A DNA stretch of 64,000 nucleotides from Chthoniobacter flavus Ellin428 (GCF_000173075.1 NZ_ABVL01000012.1:148452-212451); one strand, 5' to 3'. Shown: positions 1 to 7,906, counted from the stretch's first letter. Translations and numbers: made by a program. Notes: a model not told the origin generated them from the sequence alone.

Positions 1-150
1 GTATGGGAGAGCTTTGCGCGGGGAGACAAGGAAAAATAGGGGCAGCCGTAGACACAAACAATCGGGTATCGTTGGAGGCGACCGGACCAGCCACCCCACC
101 ACCGAAACGGAGTTTCGCCGGAAAGATGCGTGGCCAAAGCCCCACTTTGG

Positions 151-202
151 TCACGAGGTGAACGAGGTGAAACGAGGTGAAACGAGGTGAAACGAGGTGA
201 AG
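151..202. repeat. 10-bp tandem repeat
   Basis: About five consecutive copies of a unit reading AACGAGGTGA. They lie just downstream (on the minus strand) of the histidine kinase that ends at 240. Nothing else is recognisable in bases 1-239. Confidence 0.8.
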
Positions 203-239
203 GGAAAGGACCGTGCAGGCACACCGCGCCGTCCAGTCG

Positions 240-2189
240 TCAGATCTGATGGAGCATCGCCTGGAGGGCGTCGATGTCGACTGGCTTGGCAAGATGGAAT
301 TCAAATCCAGCTTCCGTGCAACGGCGGATGTCCGCTTCCAACGCATAACCAGTGAGGGCAATCCCGCGAATTTGCGAGCGCCTGGCCCTGGCTTCGCGCA
401 TCAATTCCCATCCATTGCGATCCGGCAGTCCGATGTCACTCACCAGGACATCGAATTGTTCCCGGGCCAGCCATTCCAGAGCGGCACCGGCGGTGAGTGC
501 CGTTTTCACTTCGTGACCCCGTTTTGAAAGGAGCGCCGACAGGATCCGCAAGGTATCCGCGTTGTCATCCACCAGGAGAATCCGGTGCGTCTTTCCCGAT
601 GGGGTGGGGGATGAACTCGGAACGGGGTGAGCTTCGGCCCGTTTTTCCAGGAGCGCCAAGGTGACGGTGAAGCAGGCCCCTTTGCCCTTCCCTTCGCTGG
701 TGACGGAGATGGAGCCATTCTGCTGTTCCACCAGATGGCGAGTAATGGCCAGACCCAGGCCGAGTCCTCCGAATTTGCGAGTGGTGTCCACTTCGCCTTG
801 CTCGAAAGCGCCGAAGATTCGCTGCTGCTGCTCGGGGGCAATTCCTAATCCACTGTCGGAAACGTCGACCCGGAGACAGGTGGGCGAAGGATTGGCGCTG
901 CGCACCTTTATCCTGCCACCTTCGGGGGTAAATTTAATGGCGTTGTTGATCAGATTCCAGAAGACCTGGCGAATGCGGGTCGGATCGACCCAACTCCAAT
1001 ACCCCGTCGCCTGGAGGTCATAGGAAAGGGCCAACTGTTTTCTTTGGATTTCCTCCTGGAGAATGGCGCCGACATCGCGGAGTGCCGCGTGGATATCCAC
1101 CGCCTCAGGATGGAGGATCATCTTGCCTCGACTGATGCGGGTGAGGTCGAGAAGATCGTCGATGAGTTGGGCTTCCAGCTGAGCGTTTCGGCGAATGGTA
1201 TGCAGATGCTCGAGCATCTCTTCGTCGCTGATTGCGGATCGATTCTCGATCAAGTAACTGGCGCCGGCGATCACCGGAGTTAGCGGGGTGCGCAGTTCAT
1301 GGCTGAGCACGGCGAGGAAGTTATCTTTCGCTTCATTCGCCTTTTCCGCGGTCAGCTTCGCCGTCTCCATCTCCCGGATGCGCAATTGCTCGGTGATATC
1401 TCGGGTTACTTTGGAAAACCCCTGCAATTGTCCCGTGGAATCCCGGATCGCAGTGATCAAAACATCGGCCTGGAAGGTCGTTCCATCTTTCCGCACGCGA
1501 GTTCCTTGCGCGCGGACATGGCCGTGGCTTCGCGCTTCTTCCAGCAATCTGTTTGGCAAATCCGTGTCGCGATCCTCTTTGGTGTAGAAGCAACCAAAGT
1601 GCTTTCCGATAATTTCCTTGGCCAAATATCCCTTCGCCTTCTCCGCTCCAGAGTTCCACGTCACCACATGGCCGGTCGGATCCAGCATGAAAATCGCGTA
1701 TTCCGCAACGCAGTCCACCAGGAGCCGAAATTGCTCTTCGCTTTGGCGCAGGGCGATCTCGGCTTGTCTCCGTTCCGTCAAGTCGCGGGTCACCTTGCCA
1801 AACCCTTTCAATTCGCCGGTGGCGGAGTCCCACAGCGAGGTAATGACGACGTCCGCCCAAAAACGCGTTCCGTCCTTCCGCAAACGCCATCCTTCATCCT
1901 CCACCCGCCCTTCTGCGATGGCGATGACGAGCTCGCGTTCCGGCTTCCCGGCTAAAACGTCTTCTGGCGGATAAAATCGACTAAAATGGGAGCCGAGGAT
2001 CTCAGCTGCTTCGTATCCCTTGATTCTGCGGGCGCCTTCATTCCAACTCGTCACGCAGCCATCCGCATCCAGAGTGAAAATTCCGTAGTCCTTCACGCTC
2101 TCGACGAGGAGCCGAAATCGCTCTTCAGTCTCGTGCCAATTTGCACGGTCGGGTTTGGCGCGCGGGGGCATGTGAAGATGGGGGACCAT
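240..2189 (-). CDS. PAS-PAS hybrid sensor histidine kinase with receiver domain
   Basis: Cytoplasmic-looking hybrid two-component kinase with no membrane segment. Domain order from the chosen start: two PAS domains (about residues 15-135 and 140-260; both end in a PAC-like GxxKVTRDxTE stretch), a HisKA dimerisation box around LAVLSHELRTPLTP with the phospho-accepting His, a HATPase domain (NLINNAIKF N-box, GLGLGLAI G-box) and a C-terminal receiver (ILLVDDNADT acidic pocket, VSDIGLP with the phospho-Asp, ALTGY, and the conserved Lys in LAKP). The frame is open up to 2459. The extra 90 residues are translated from a dispersed intergenic repeat, so I start at the internal Met at 2189 (Met at 2171 is an alternative). 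No response-regulator gene is adjacent, so its output is unknown. Confidence 0.9.
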   Translation of the reverse strand: MVPHLHMPPRAKPDRANWHETEERFRLLVESVKDYGIFTLDADGCVTSWNEGARRIKGYEAAEILGSHFSRFYPPEDVLAGKPERELVIAIAEGRVEDEGWRLRKDGTRFWADVVITSLWDSATGELKGFGKVTRDLTERRQAEIALRQSEEQFRLLVDCVAEYAIFMLDPTGHVVTWNSGAEKAKGYLAKEIIGKHFGCFYTKEDRDTDLPNRLLEEARSHGHVRAQGTRVRKDGTTFQADVLITAIRDSTGQLQGFSKVTRDITEQLRIREMETAKLTAEKANEAKDNFLAVLSHELRTPLTPVIAGASYLIENRSAISDEEMLEHLHTIRRNAQLEAQLIDDLLDLTRISRGKMILHPEAVDIHAALRDVGAILQEEIQRKQLALSYDLQATGYWSWVDPTRIRQVFWNLINNAIKFTPEGGRIKVRSANPSPTCLRVDVSDSGLGIAPEQQQRIFGAFEQGEVDTTRKFGGLGLGLAITRHLVEQQNGSISVTSEGKGKGACFTVTLALLEKRAEAHPVPSSSPTPSGKTHRILLVDDNADTLRILSALLSKRGHEVKTALTAGAALEWLAREQFDVLVSDIGLPDRNGWELMREARARRSQIRGIALTGYALEADIRRCTEAGFEFHLAKPVDIDALQAMLHQI

Positions 2190-2224
2190 CACTTTAGTGG
2201 GGTCCAGGAGCTTTGCAATGTGCA

Positions 2225-2400
2225 ACCGATCGGCGGTGGGGCGCGGGACGCGACAATAATCTCTTTCCGCCGCCCCTGCCGGGGCGAATCGTGGAGGGGA
2301 CGGGTTCCGGTGGCTTTCGCCACCGAGATGGCGGAGGGGAATAGAGGCTGAGTGGTCGTGGTGGGCGAGCAGGCGAAATTCCATGGTCCCTCCGGGACCG
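2225..2400 (-). repeat. Dispersed intergenic repeat, copy 1
   Basis: Read on the minus strand it contains CCTGCTCGCCCACC followed by CCTCTATTCCCCTCCGCC. The same two blocks occur in the plus orientation near 24897-24950 and 59053-59100. The repeat lies just upstream of the histidine kinase and keeps that reading frame open by chance. Confidence 0.7.
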
Positions 2401-2512
2401 CCGGCGGCAGTGTCGAAAAAGTCGTTGTGGCCCACAAACGGCGGGGTCGCGGCACTCATTCAGGAATGCCAGCCGCGCCGCCGGTGCGGAAGTGTGCCAA
2501 CTCAACACCCCC

Positions 2513-3332
2513 ATGAACGACCTCCCCCTCTTCACCCGCCGCGCATTCCTCGCCCGCACCGGCATGGGCATGGGCGCCCTGACCTTTGCCACCCTGCTGC
2601 GCGAAGCGGACGCCGTGGAGAACCCGCTGGCGCCGCGCCAGCCGCATTTTCTTTCAGCAGAGCAGCGACGAGAATCCGCAATCCGCCGCGATCGACTCCC
2701 ACAACCGCCTGCTCTGGCGCGCGAATATCCGACGGCTCGATTTCGAGGCGATCCGCGACTCCCTGCTCGTCTTCAGCGGCCAGCTCGACCCCACCCTGGG
2801 CGGCAAGCCGATCAATCTGACCGAGGAGCCGTATTCCTTCCGTCGCTCGGTGTATGGCTACGTCGATCGCGGCAACCTGCCCGAGCTGATGCAGCAGTTC
2901 GACTTCAGTGATCCGGACATGCCGAACAGCAAACGCGCCACGAGCATCGTGCCGCAACAGGCGCTCTTTTTCATGAACAGCCCCATGGTCGTGGACATCG
3001 CGCGGAAGATGGTCGCGCGCAAAGAATTCGCCGAGGCGACCGACGATGGCGGCCGCATCGCGGCGCTTTACCGCATCATCTTCCAGCGCACCCTGCGGCC
3101 CGAGGAAACCAAGCTCGGCCTTGCCTATGTGGATAACTTGAAACAAACGCTCGGCGCCGCCCCTGCCGTCGCGCCGCCGATCGAAAACCGTCGTCGTGGC
3201 CGAAACGATCCCGGAGATGGACGCGCGCCGGTGCGCAATGCCGGCGAAAAAGTGGATCGGCGGCCATTGACCGCCTGGGAGCAGTACGCGCAGGCGCTGC
3301 TTTTCACGAACGAGCTCGTTTACCTCAACTAG
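2513..3332 (+). pseudogene. Chimeric remnant: DUF1501 N-terminus joined out of frame to DUF1553 C-terminus
   Basis: Frame 1 (from ATG 2513 to about 2650) encodes a twin-arginine-like leader, TRRAFLARTGMGMGAL, and the NPLAPRQPHF motif that opens DUF1501 proteins. From about 2650 a different frame encodes the C-terminal third of a DUF1553 (PSD1) protein: HNRLLWRANIRRLDFEAIRD, the YGYVDRGNLPE segment, VPQQALFFMNSP and the final WEQYAQALLFTNE, with a proper stop at 3330-3332. In Planctomycetota and Verrucomicrobiota, DUF1553 and DUF1501 are separate neighbouring genes, usually in that order. Here the bodies of both are missing and the halves are joined in the reverse order. This looks like a deletion between tandem gene pairs, or a misassembly. 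Confidence 0.8.
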
Positions 3333-3466
3333 AGCATTTTAAGTAAAGGTGTAGCCGCGGCAGGGTCGTTGTAGATGCGGCGCTCTGCCGCTGCCCCTCG
3401 ACGGAGCAGGCGACTACATCCCCCGTTCATCCCACAAACGGCTACAGTTCTATTTTAAATGCTCTA
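3330..3466. mobile_element. MITE-like element with terminal inverted repeats
   Basis: A 137-bp non-coding segment. Its left end reads TAGAGCATTTTAA, then TGTAGCCG after a short gap. The reverse complement of the right end reads TAGAGCATTTAAAA, then TGTAGCCG. Both ends begin with TA, as in elements mobilised by IS630/Tc1-type transposases. The TA overlaps the stop codon of the DUF1553 remnant on the left and abuts the truncated end of an attC-like repeat on the right. No transposase gene is nearby. Confidence 0.65.
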
Positions 3467-3551
3467 AAGCCCCCAATCCCGCCACGGCGGGAGAACGGGC
3501 CTGTCAACGCGTCGAACGCAGGAGAGAGTTCCCGGGCCGCTCGCATCAGGC
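3467..3551 (-). repeat. attC-like site (terminal, R' end disrupted)
   Basis: Read on the minus strand: an R''-like GCCTGAT holding the TGA stop of the adjacent gene, then a body identical in large part to the sites at 3861 and 8311 (including the CCCGCC-GGCGGG hairpin). The expected GTTAGGC end is missing exactly where the MITE-like element begins. Confidence 0.55.
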
Positions 3552-3839
3552 GGCGGTGTTTGGCGTTGTGTCATTGGTCCGTTCTGTTGGATGAGGTCGT
3601 CTGAGCGCGACAAATGTGCAGAGCGGACCGACGATAGGAACGAGCCACGTCAGAAGCAGCCAAAGAGGCAATCTTCTGTCGGAACGATGATGACGCAGGC
3701 AGTAGATCGTGGCGAAGATGGATAGCACGAGAGCCGCGGGAACAATGACCAACGAGAAGAGTTGAGAAAAAAGAACCCACCCGTTGACACCAAATTGTTC
3801 GGTCACGTTCTGTGTACTGTGGGAAAGATCATCGTTCAT
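3546..3839 (-). CDS. Small two-helix membrane protein (cassette gene)
   Basis: A 97-residue protein with two strongly hydrophobic segments: LFSLVIVPAALVLSIFATIY, then LWLLLTWLVPIVGPLCTF. The second resembles the PLDc_N-type WLLLVPIxGP membrane motif, but this is weak. I start at ATG 3839; the frame also opens upstream at a TTG inside the preceding attC. Its TGA stop lies in the R'' box of the next attC. Last gene of the array; function unknown. Confidence 0.6.
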   Translation of the reverse strand: MNDDLSHSTQNVTEQFGVNGWVLFSQLFSLVIVPAALVLSIFATIYCLRHHRSDRRLPLWLLLTWLVPIVGPLCTFVALRRPHPTERTNDTTPNTAA

Positions 3840-3860
3840 ATCAAGGAGAGCGTGTGGAGT

Positions 3861-3957
3861 CGCCAACGCCCCAATCCCGCCACGGCGGGAGACGGGTCTA
3901 TAAGCGTGTCGAATGCGGGAGCGAGTTCCCGGCCCGTTCGCTGGGCTTGGATGGCGT
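3861..3957 (-). repeat. attC-like site
   Basis: A 97-bp imperfect inverted repeat following the gene at 3978. R' is degenerate (GTTGGCG). The body shares CCAATCCCGCC-GGCGGGAGACGG and GAGTTCCCGGCCCGTTCG blocks with the site at 8311. R''-like end GCCATCC. Confidence 0.6.
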
Positions 3958-3977
3958 TGCGGTCGAAGTTAAGAAGG

Positions 3978-4277
3978 TCATTGGACAGATTTGGTGGCAG
4001 GCGGCTCCATGAGAGTCTTGAGGCGGCGATAGCGTGCGAGCAGCCCGCCGCGGGCTCCCCAATCCTCTATCTCGTCGTCAACGCGAGGCTCCAAGAATGT
4101 GCCATCGGGAGCGATGAGGTCGATCGTCTCCAGTCCCATCTTGCGTGCGGCCTCGGTTTGTTCAGGTGTCTCGCCACGGATGCCCAGCATAGACTTGGTA
4201 TATTGCCAATCGTCCCGAAAGACTTCCTCGAAGGCTTCGAGGAACTCGCGAACGGCAGTGAGGGTTTCGTCCGTCAT
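3978..4277 (-). CDS. Hypothetical protein (cassette gene)
   Basis: A 99-residue soluble acidic protein opening MTDETLTAVREFLEAFEEVF, with an Asp/Glu-Trp-rich C-terminal half (VDDEIEDWGARGGLLARYR). No signal peptide or membrane segment. It is flanked by attC-like sites at 3861 and 4295 and starts 18 bp after the R' box. Not assigned to a family with confidence. Confidence 0.6.
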   Translation of the reverse strand: MTDETLTAVREFLEAFEEVFRDDWQYTKSMLGIRGETPEQTEAARKMGLETIDLIAPDGTFLEPRVDDEIEDWGARGGLLARYRRLKTLMEPPATKSVQ

Positions 4278-4294
4278 CGGGAAACGTGAGCGAC

Positions 4295-4422
4295 GCCTAA
4301 CGAAAGGAGCTCAGCCGATAAAGCGGTGGTGGTTCGGGCGGTGCAAAAACGATTGAGTTTGTCCATGGAGATTGAGCAAAGGTGGAGAAGAGGCGCTTTG
4401 TCGGTTGCAGCGCCTGGATGGC
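4295..4422 (-). repeat. attC-like site
   Basis: A 128-bp site with a perfect R' (GTTAGGC on the minus strand, 4295-4301) and an R''-like GCCATCC next to the arm CAGGCGCTGCAACCG. The internal sequence differs from the common body type, as expected for attC sites. Confidence 0.6.
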
Positions 4423-4429
4423 GTTGCGA

Positions 4430-5041
4430 TTATTCGGCTGAGACCGTGACGATGTGCTTCTCAGATTTGGCTCCGCGGTAGAGTGTGACTTCGTAAGACT
4501 CGCCGGCCACAGCGAAAATGTTGAAGCGTGTCGTCGTGGTCTGAAGCTTCGGTTGGTCGAGCTTGTTCGGGGTGATCACCTCACCCTTTTCGGTGTAAAT
4601 GGGGCCGGCCACCACGCCGTAGCCGCCAGCAACAAGCTCCGCCTCGACGTAATCGGCGATACCATAAACGGCGATGACCTTGCCGTGTGGTTTGGCGGTC
4701 AGGCGAACGCTCCAGCCGGTGTTGACCGTCTCAAACGCGGTGGGTGTGGTGGGCGTGATGCCGGGAGCGCCGTTGGCTGCTGCTTGGGGCGGCTTGAACT
4801 CGCTCGGAAAGTGAAGCTCACGGACGGACAGTATCTCGCCTTCGGGTTTGGCTGCTGCGAGTAGGGAGCTCCCGAGACCGGAAATCTCGATCTTGTAGCC
4901 TTTCGGGTGCGGACCTTCCGCCGGGGCGGTCAGGTCGGCGATCCGTTGCGCCGTGAGGCGCGTGCGAGTATTCGGAGTCGCCGCGACCGCGATAGAAATG
5001 ATGGCGAGGCAAACGAGCGCCGCGCGAAGGGGGGTGTTCAT
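4430..5041 (-). CDS. Secreted hypothetical protein (cassette gene)
   Basis: A 203-residue protein with a clear signal peptide (MNTPLRAALVCLAIISIAVA, cleavage near AVAAT). A beta-rich domain follows, with VRLTAKPHGKVIAVYG and ending in YEVTLYRGAKSEKHIVTVSAE. The frame is open to 5134, but the extra residues come from a tandem repeat region, so ATG 5041 is chosen. Along with 5370 and 6209 it forms a group of three consecutive exported cassette proteins. No known family recognised. Confidence 0.7.
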   Translation of the reverse strand: MNTPLRAALVCLAIISIAVAATPNTRTRLTAQRIADLTAPAEGPHPKGYKIEISGLGSSLLAAAKPEGEILSVRELHFPSEFKPPQAAANGAPGITPTTPTAFETVNTGWSVRLTAKPHGKVIAVYGIADYVEAELVAGGYGVVAGPIYTEKGEVITPNKLDQPKLQTTTTRFNIFAVAGESYEVTLYRGAKSEKHIVTVSAE

Positions 5042-5104
5042 GGTGAATATCTTTAGTTTGGATATCGGAAAAAGCGAGCCATGGCCGGAGCACTGCCCCC
5101 GCGA

Positions 5105-5312
5105 CAGCACCTCTCCTGAACGCCGGAGGCGCACTATGCAGGTCGATGGGGACTGCCCGCGCGGATGCGCCGCCGCAAATGGCCGGAGGCCCTTCTTGCA
5201 GGTCGAGGTGGACTGCTTGCGCCAATGCGCCGATACAAACGGCCGGAGGCCCTTCCTGCAGGTCGAGGTGGAAACATGGCGACAAACATGGCGACAAACA
5301 TGGCGACAATTC
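5105..5312. repeat. Tandem repeats upstream of secreted cassette gene
   Basis: Three copies of a unit of about 60 bp containing GGCCGGAGGCCCTTC and TGCAGGTCGAGGTGGA (starts near 5120, 5182 and 5243), then three perfect 12-bp units of AAACATGGCGAC (about 5272-5308). The 5042-5369 interval has no gene. It appears to be an expanded cassette junction, because attC-like arms (CAGCGCATGGCTAG, CAGCGCTTGGATAGGC) follow at once. Confidence 0.8.
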
Positions 5313-5360
5313 GCAGCGCATGGCTAGCACCTCAACCATGCCTACAGCGCTTGGATAGGC
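5308..5360 (-). repeat. attC-like half sites
   Basis: Two stacked R''/L''-like arms: GCCTATCCAAGCGCTG ending at 5360, and a second CCATGCGCTGCGAATTG near 5308-5325. No GTTAGGC-type R' end is found before the gene start at 5041, so the site is degenerate or rearranged. Confidence 0.45.
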
Positions 5361-5369
5361 GATATTGGT

Positions 5370-5843
5370 TCAGTGCTTGAAAACGACATCCCCGAGATAA
5401 ATGCCGGCATAGGCGTTGTCGTTCTTATCGTGGTTGTCGCTGTCGTAGATGGTCACGTGAAGAATCCCGGGTCGCAGGACAGTGAAGGTGAAGTCAAACT
5501 CGGTGCGAGTGTCCGCAAGCGGCTTGAACAAGGACGAACCGGCTGCGGCGGTGATTGCCTCCGGGCCAGCTTCGGCGGTATTGCCGATATACAGCACGGC
5601 GTGCTTGAGGTTTTGCTGCTTGCAGACGCCGGTGACGCGGTAGGTGCCGCCAACCTGAAACGTCGCGGCTGTGCCGGTAATCTGCCGAATCTCGATTGAG
5701 TCGGAGCCGGTGAAGGCCTTTTTGATTTCCGGGGTGACATTGAGTTTGTGTTCGAGGGACGGTGTCTCGGCGGTGGCGTGATTGGTGGCAACCAGCGCAA
5801 AGATTGCGGTGGCAAATGCGGTAGTGATGACGCGTGTTTTCAT
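5370..5843 (-). CDS. Secreted hypothetical protein (cassette gene)
   Basis: A 157-residue protein with an N-terminal signal peptide (MKTRVITTAFATAIFALVA, likely cut after NHATA) and a mature beta-rich domain. Near its end is GILHVTIYDSDNHDKNDNA, reminiscent of a C2-like or jelly-roll edge but not assignable. ATG 5843 lies 36 bp from the R' box of the attC at 5879. Likely periplasmic or exported; function unknown. Confidence 0.7.
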   Translation of the reverse strand: MKTRVITTAFATAIFALVATNHATAETPSLEHKLNVTPEIKKAFTGSDSIEIRQITGTAATFQVGGTYRVTGVCKQQNLKHAVLYIGNTAEAGPEAITAAAGSSLFKPLADTRTEFDFTFTVLRPGILHVTIYDSDNHDKNDNAYAGIYLGDVVFKH

Positions 5844-5878
5844 TTGGTTTGCTGGGTTCTGGCAAGCGCGTGGAGGTC

Positions 5879-6195
5879 GCCTAACATGTGATTAAACCGA
5901 CATGAAGAAGTGGGGATCATCGGCATATTCTCGAGATCACCTTTAATAGGGAGGATCAAGGTTCGTCTTTTCGCAAGGGAAAAAGGCCGAGTTGGGGCTC
6001 GCCCATTCGAAGCCATGATCGGAGCAGGACAGGGTATCGGTGATTGGGTTTCATATGCCGACTGGTTCGGTGGCCGCCAGGGAAGCCGATGTCTTTACCT
6101 CGTCACGAAAGTGAGGCTTTCGTGGCGCTGGCCAGTTTCCGGGGCAACTCTGTTGTGCGGGGGACATGGCGACAATTTGCAGCGCCTGGTCAGAC
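5879..6195 (-). repeat. Long attC-like junction
   Basis: R' GTTAGGC occupies 5879-5885 and an R''-like GTCTGAC with arm CAGGCGCTGCAAATTG lies at 6189-6195, after the gene at 6209. The 317-bp span is too long for a typical attC, so it probably holds two sites or inserted non-coding sequence. No gene is recognisable in it. Confidence 0.5.
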
Positions 6196-6208
6196 GTTGC
6201 GGCTACGT

Positions 6209-6631
6209 TCATTTGATCCTCCCCTGGTCGATGAGTTGCACGACGAAGAATGTGGGTCGCCGGGTTAAGTTGCACGCGTCCGTAACTGAAACCTCGACTC
6301 GAGAAAACCGATACCGCGCCGCGGCCGCCGGATACGTGGCGTCCTTGAGAAGCTTCAGGCCTAGCAAACCGTAGAGTTGCCCGGCCGGAGTTCCTGCGAC
6401 GGTGAGCTTGCGGCAGTCCTCCGCGGCAGTTGGAGTTAGTAGAATCTTTCTGAGCGAAGTCTCGGTTGGCGTAATCTTGGCAGCAAAGCCCGTCGCTCCG
6501 ATGCTAAATGTTTCTGCGGTGCGGACAGTCTCGTAATCGGTGAGTGCGGGCTTCGCATCGTGAGGTGGAGGCTCTGCGCTCACTTGCGAGACGATTGCCA
6601 AAAGTCCGAGAAGTAAGATTGTCGATTTCAT
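6209..6631 (-). CDS. Secreted hypothetical protein (cassette gene)
   Basis: A 140-residue protein with a signal peptide (MKSTILLLGLLAIVSQVSA) and a mature domain of about 120 residues containing a Cys pair (EDCRKL, DACNLT) that could form a disulphide. ATG 6631 is 16 bp from the R' end of the attC at 6648. Third of three adjacent exported cassette products. No family recognised. Confidence 0.7.
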   Translation of the reverse strand: MKSTILLLGLLAIVSQVSAEPPPHDAKPALTDYETVRTAETFSIGATGFAAKITPTETSLRKILLTPTAAEDCRKLTVAGTPAGQLYGLLGLKLLKDATYPAAAARYRFSRVEVSVTDACNLTRRPTFFVVQLIDQGRIK

Positions 6632-6647
6632 AAGACGCGTAGTGGCG

Positions 6648-6692
6648 CCTAATGCCTCAATCCCGCCGTGGCGGGAGACCGTGGAGGCGACG
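6648..6692 (-). repeat. Short attC-like site
   Basis: R' box ATTAGGC (6648-6654) followed by the CCCGCC-GGCGGG hairpin of the common body. The rest of the body is missing, so the site is only about 45 bp and its R'' is poorly defined. Confidence 0.5.
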
Positions 6693-6698
6693 TTGGGT

Positions 6699-7346
6699 TC
6701 ATGTGCGGGTTAACACGATGTGGGTGGCTCGCTGCGATGGGACATGCTGGGTGCAGGTGTATCCCAAGTCTGGCAGGTGGATGCCGTCGAATAACCGCTC
6801 GCCCTCGCCAAGCAGGACAGGTGCGATGGCAATATGTAGTTCATCGATCAGTCGCTCCCGAAGGTATTGCCTGATGGTCGACGCTCCGCCTCCGATGCGG
6901 ACATCCTTTCCGTTGGCGGCTTCGCGAGCGAGTTCGAGTGCGGCGCGAATCCCCTTGGTGACGAAATGAAAGGTCGTGCCGCCCTCCATGACGAGGGGAG
7001 CACGAGGATGATCCGTGAGCACGAAAACCGGCTTATGATACACCGGGTTATCCCCCCACCAACCTCTCCAACTCTCATCAAGCCAGGGACCGCGGACTGG
7101 TCCGAACATATTCCGGCCCATAATCCAGGCACCGACATTGTGGAAACCCCGCGCGGCAAAGTCGTCATCGATCCCGGTCTCTCCGCCCTGGGCGCCGAAC
7201 AGTTGCGCCTGAAACGTGCGAGTAGCGAACGCCCATCCATGAAGGGCCTTTCCGCCGATGCCCAGCGGGTTCTCCAGGCTCTGGTCCGGGCCGGCGCCGA
7301 AGCCATCAATCGAAATGGTGAAACTTTCTACACGGAGTTTAGTCAT
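6699..7346 (-). CDS. RibD C-terminal / dihydrofolate reductase-like protein (cassette gene)
   Basis: A 215-residue stand-alone RibD_C domain protein. Seen: the opening strand TKLRVESFTISIDGFGAG, NMFGPVRGPWLDESWRGWWG, the nucleotide-binding VRIGGGASTIRQYL and IDELHIAIAPVLLGEGERLF. The length fits YyaP/YwjB-like members, which share the fold of riboflavin-pathway reductases; their substrates are mostly unknown. It sits between a short attC (6648) and a half-site (7347-7383). DHFR-type genes are familiar integron cargo, but this is not a dfrA/dfrB trimethoprim-resistance gene by sequence. Confidence 0.85.
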   Translation of the reverse strand: MTKLRVESFTISIDGFGAGPDQSLENPLGIGGKALHGWAFATRTFQAQLFGAQGGETGIDDDFAARGFHNVGAWIMGRNMFGPVRGPWLDESWRGWWGDNPVYHKPVFVLTDHPRAPLVMEGGTTFHFVTKGIRAALELAREAANGKDVRIGGGASTIRQYLRERLIDELHIAIAPVLLGEGERLFDGIHLPDLGYTCTQHVPSQRATHIVLTRT

Positions 7347-7383
7347 GGGTTGGTGTTTGCTGTTGGATAGGTCGCGTTGTTGT
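7347..7383 (-). repeat. attC half-site remnant
   Basis: Only an R''/L''-like segment (ACAACGCGACCTATCCAAC on the minus strand) separates the SMI1/KNR4 fragment stop at 7384 from the RibD_C start. No R' box is visible. Confidence 0.35.
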
Positions 7384-7574
7384 TATGTCTGAAGCTTCCA
7401 TAAATCTCGTCCTGCAAGCCAATCGTTTAGCCAGCCCTCAAGACTGGGAGCCTCCGCGGTGAGCGAACCGTCTGCGTCATTTCGGAATACTGGCAATGAG
7501 GGCGACGAGCAGTCAACGCAAGAGAGAATAGCGCATCCCCAATGAAGAAACGGCAGCAGGCGTTCCGGCCAGGG
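7384..7574 (-). pseudogene. SMI1/KNR4-family C-terminal fragment
   Basis: In the frame read from about 7574, the sequence encodes PWPERLLPFLHWGCAILSCV, then a stretch ending EGWLNDWLAGRDLWKLQT and a TAA at 7384. WPxRLLPFxHWGCAxxxCxDC is the conserved C-terminal signature of SMI1/KNR4 (SUKH) proteins, whose bacterial members include immunity proteins against polymorphic toxins. The N-terminal half is absent. The fragment is fused one frame off to the preceding gene remnant. Confidence 0.7.
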
Positions 7575-7837
7575 TGCATGCCATCCATGACTCGGCCATC
7601 CGAAGAGAGGATAATCGGAAAACTCAAATCGGCGGCCTCAATCAAGCGGGCGTGCTCCACTACGGCTCGGCAAGTCGGAGTATTACCGAGGCCGAACCAA
7701 AACGGCTCATCGAGTTCTCGTATCGTGGCCAATGAGACCTGGACGCGAGGAAACTCTTTGCTCATCGCAACGAGTCGGTCAACGTCCCACGCCAGAAGGC
7801 CGCGCTCAGAAGGACGAAAGTGATATTGCTTTCTCAT
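7574..7837 (-). pseudogene. Truncated hypothetical protein, ParB/sulfiredoxin-like N-terminal part
   Basis: From ATG 7837, 88 codons encode MRKQYHFRPSERGLLAWDVD through ILSSDGRVMDGMH. The last motif is where this family (ParB-like nuclease/sulfiredoxin fold) normally continues with R-x-A-K. Instead the frame runs into an unrelated segment, which in the adjacent frame is the SMI1/KNR4 C-terminus. The frame stays open to 7427 only by chance. The junction at about 7574 looks like an illegitimate recombination between two cassettes. Confidence 0.6.
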
Positions 7838-7848
7838 TGGCACGAGTC

Positions 7849-7906
7849 GCCTGACGACCGCAAGCTCGGCGACTGCGGAGGCGTGTTTGCAGCGCATGGA
7901 TCAGGC
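7849..7906 (-). repeat. attC-like site
   Basis: A 58-bp site, a typical attC size. R'' GCCTGAT (7900-7906) contains the TGA stop of the DUF2750 gene and is followed by the arm CCATGCGCTGCAAAC. R' is GTCAGGC (7849-7855). Confidence 0.6.

Noticed and set aside
2190..2459. 90-residue N-terminal extension of the hybrid histidine kinase
   Set aside because: It is encoded by the dispersed intergenic repeat and shows no domain; the start at 2189 fits the PAS boundary better.
5105..5312. CRISPR-like array
   Set aside because: The 60-bp and 12-bp units are contiguous tandem repeats without unique spacers, and no cas genes are near.
6699..7346. Trimethoprim-resistance dfr cassette
   Set aside because: The protein is a RibD_C-type domain, without the DfrA or DfrB motifs.
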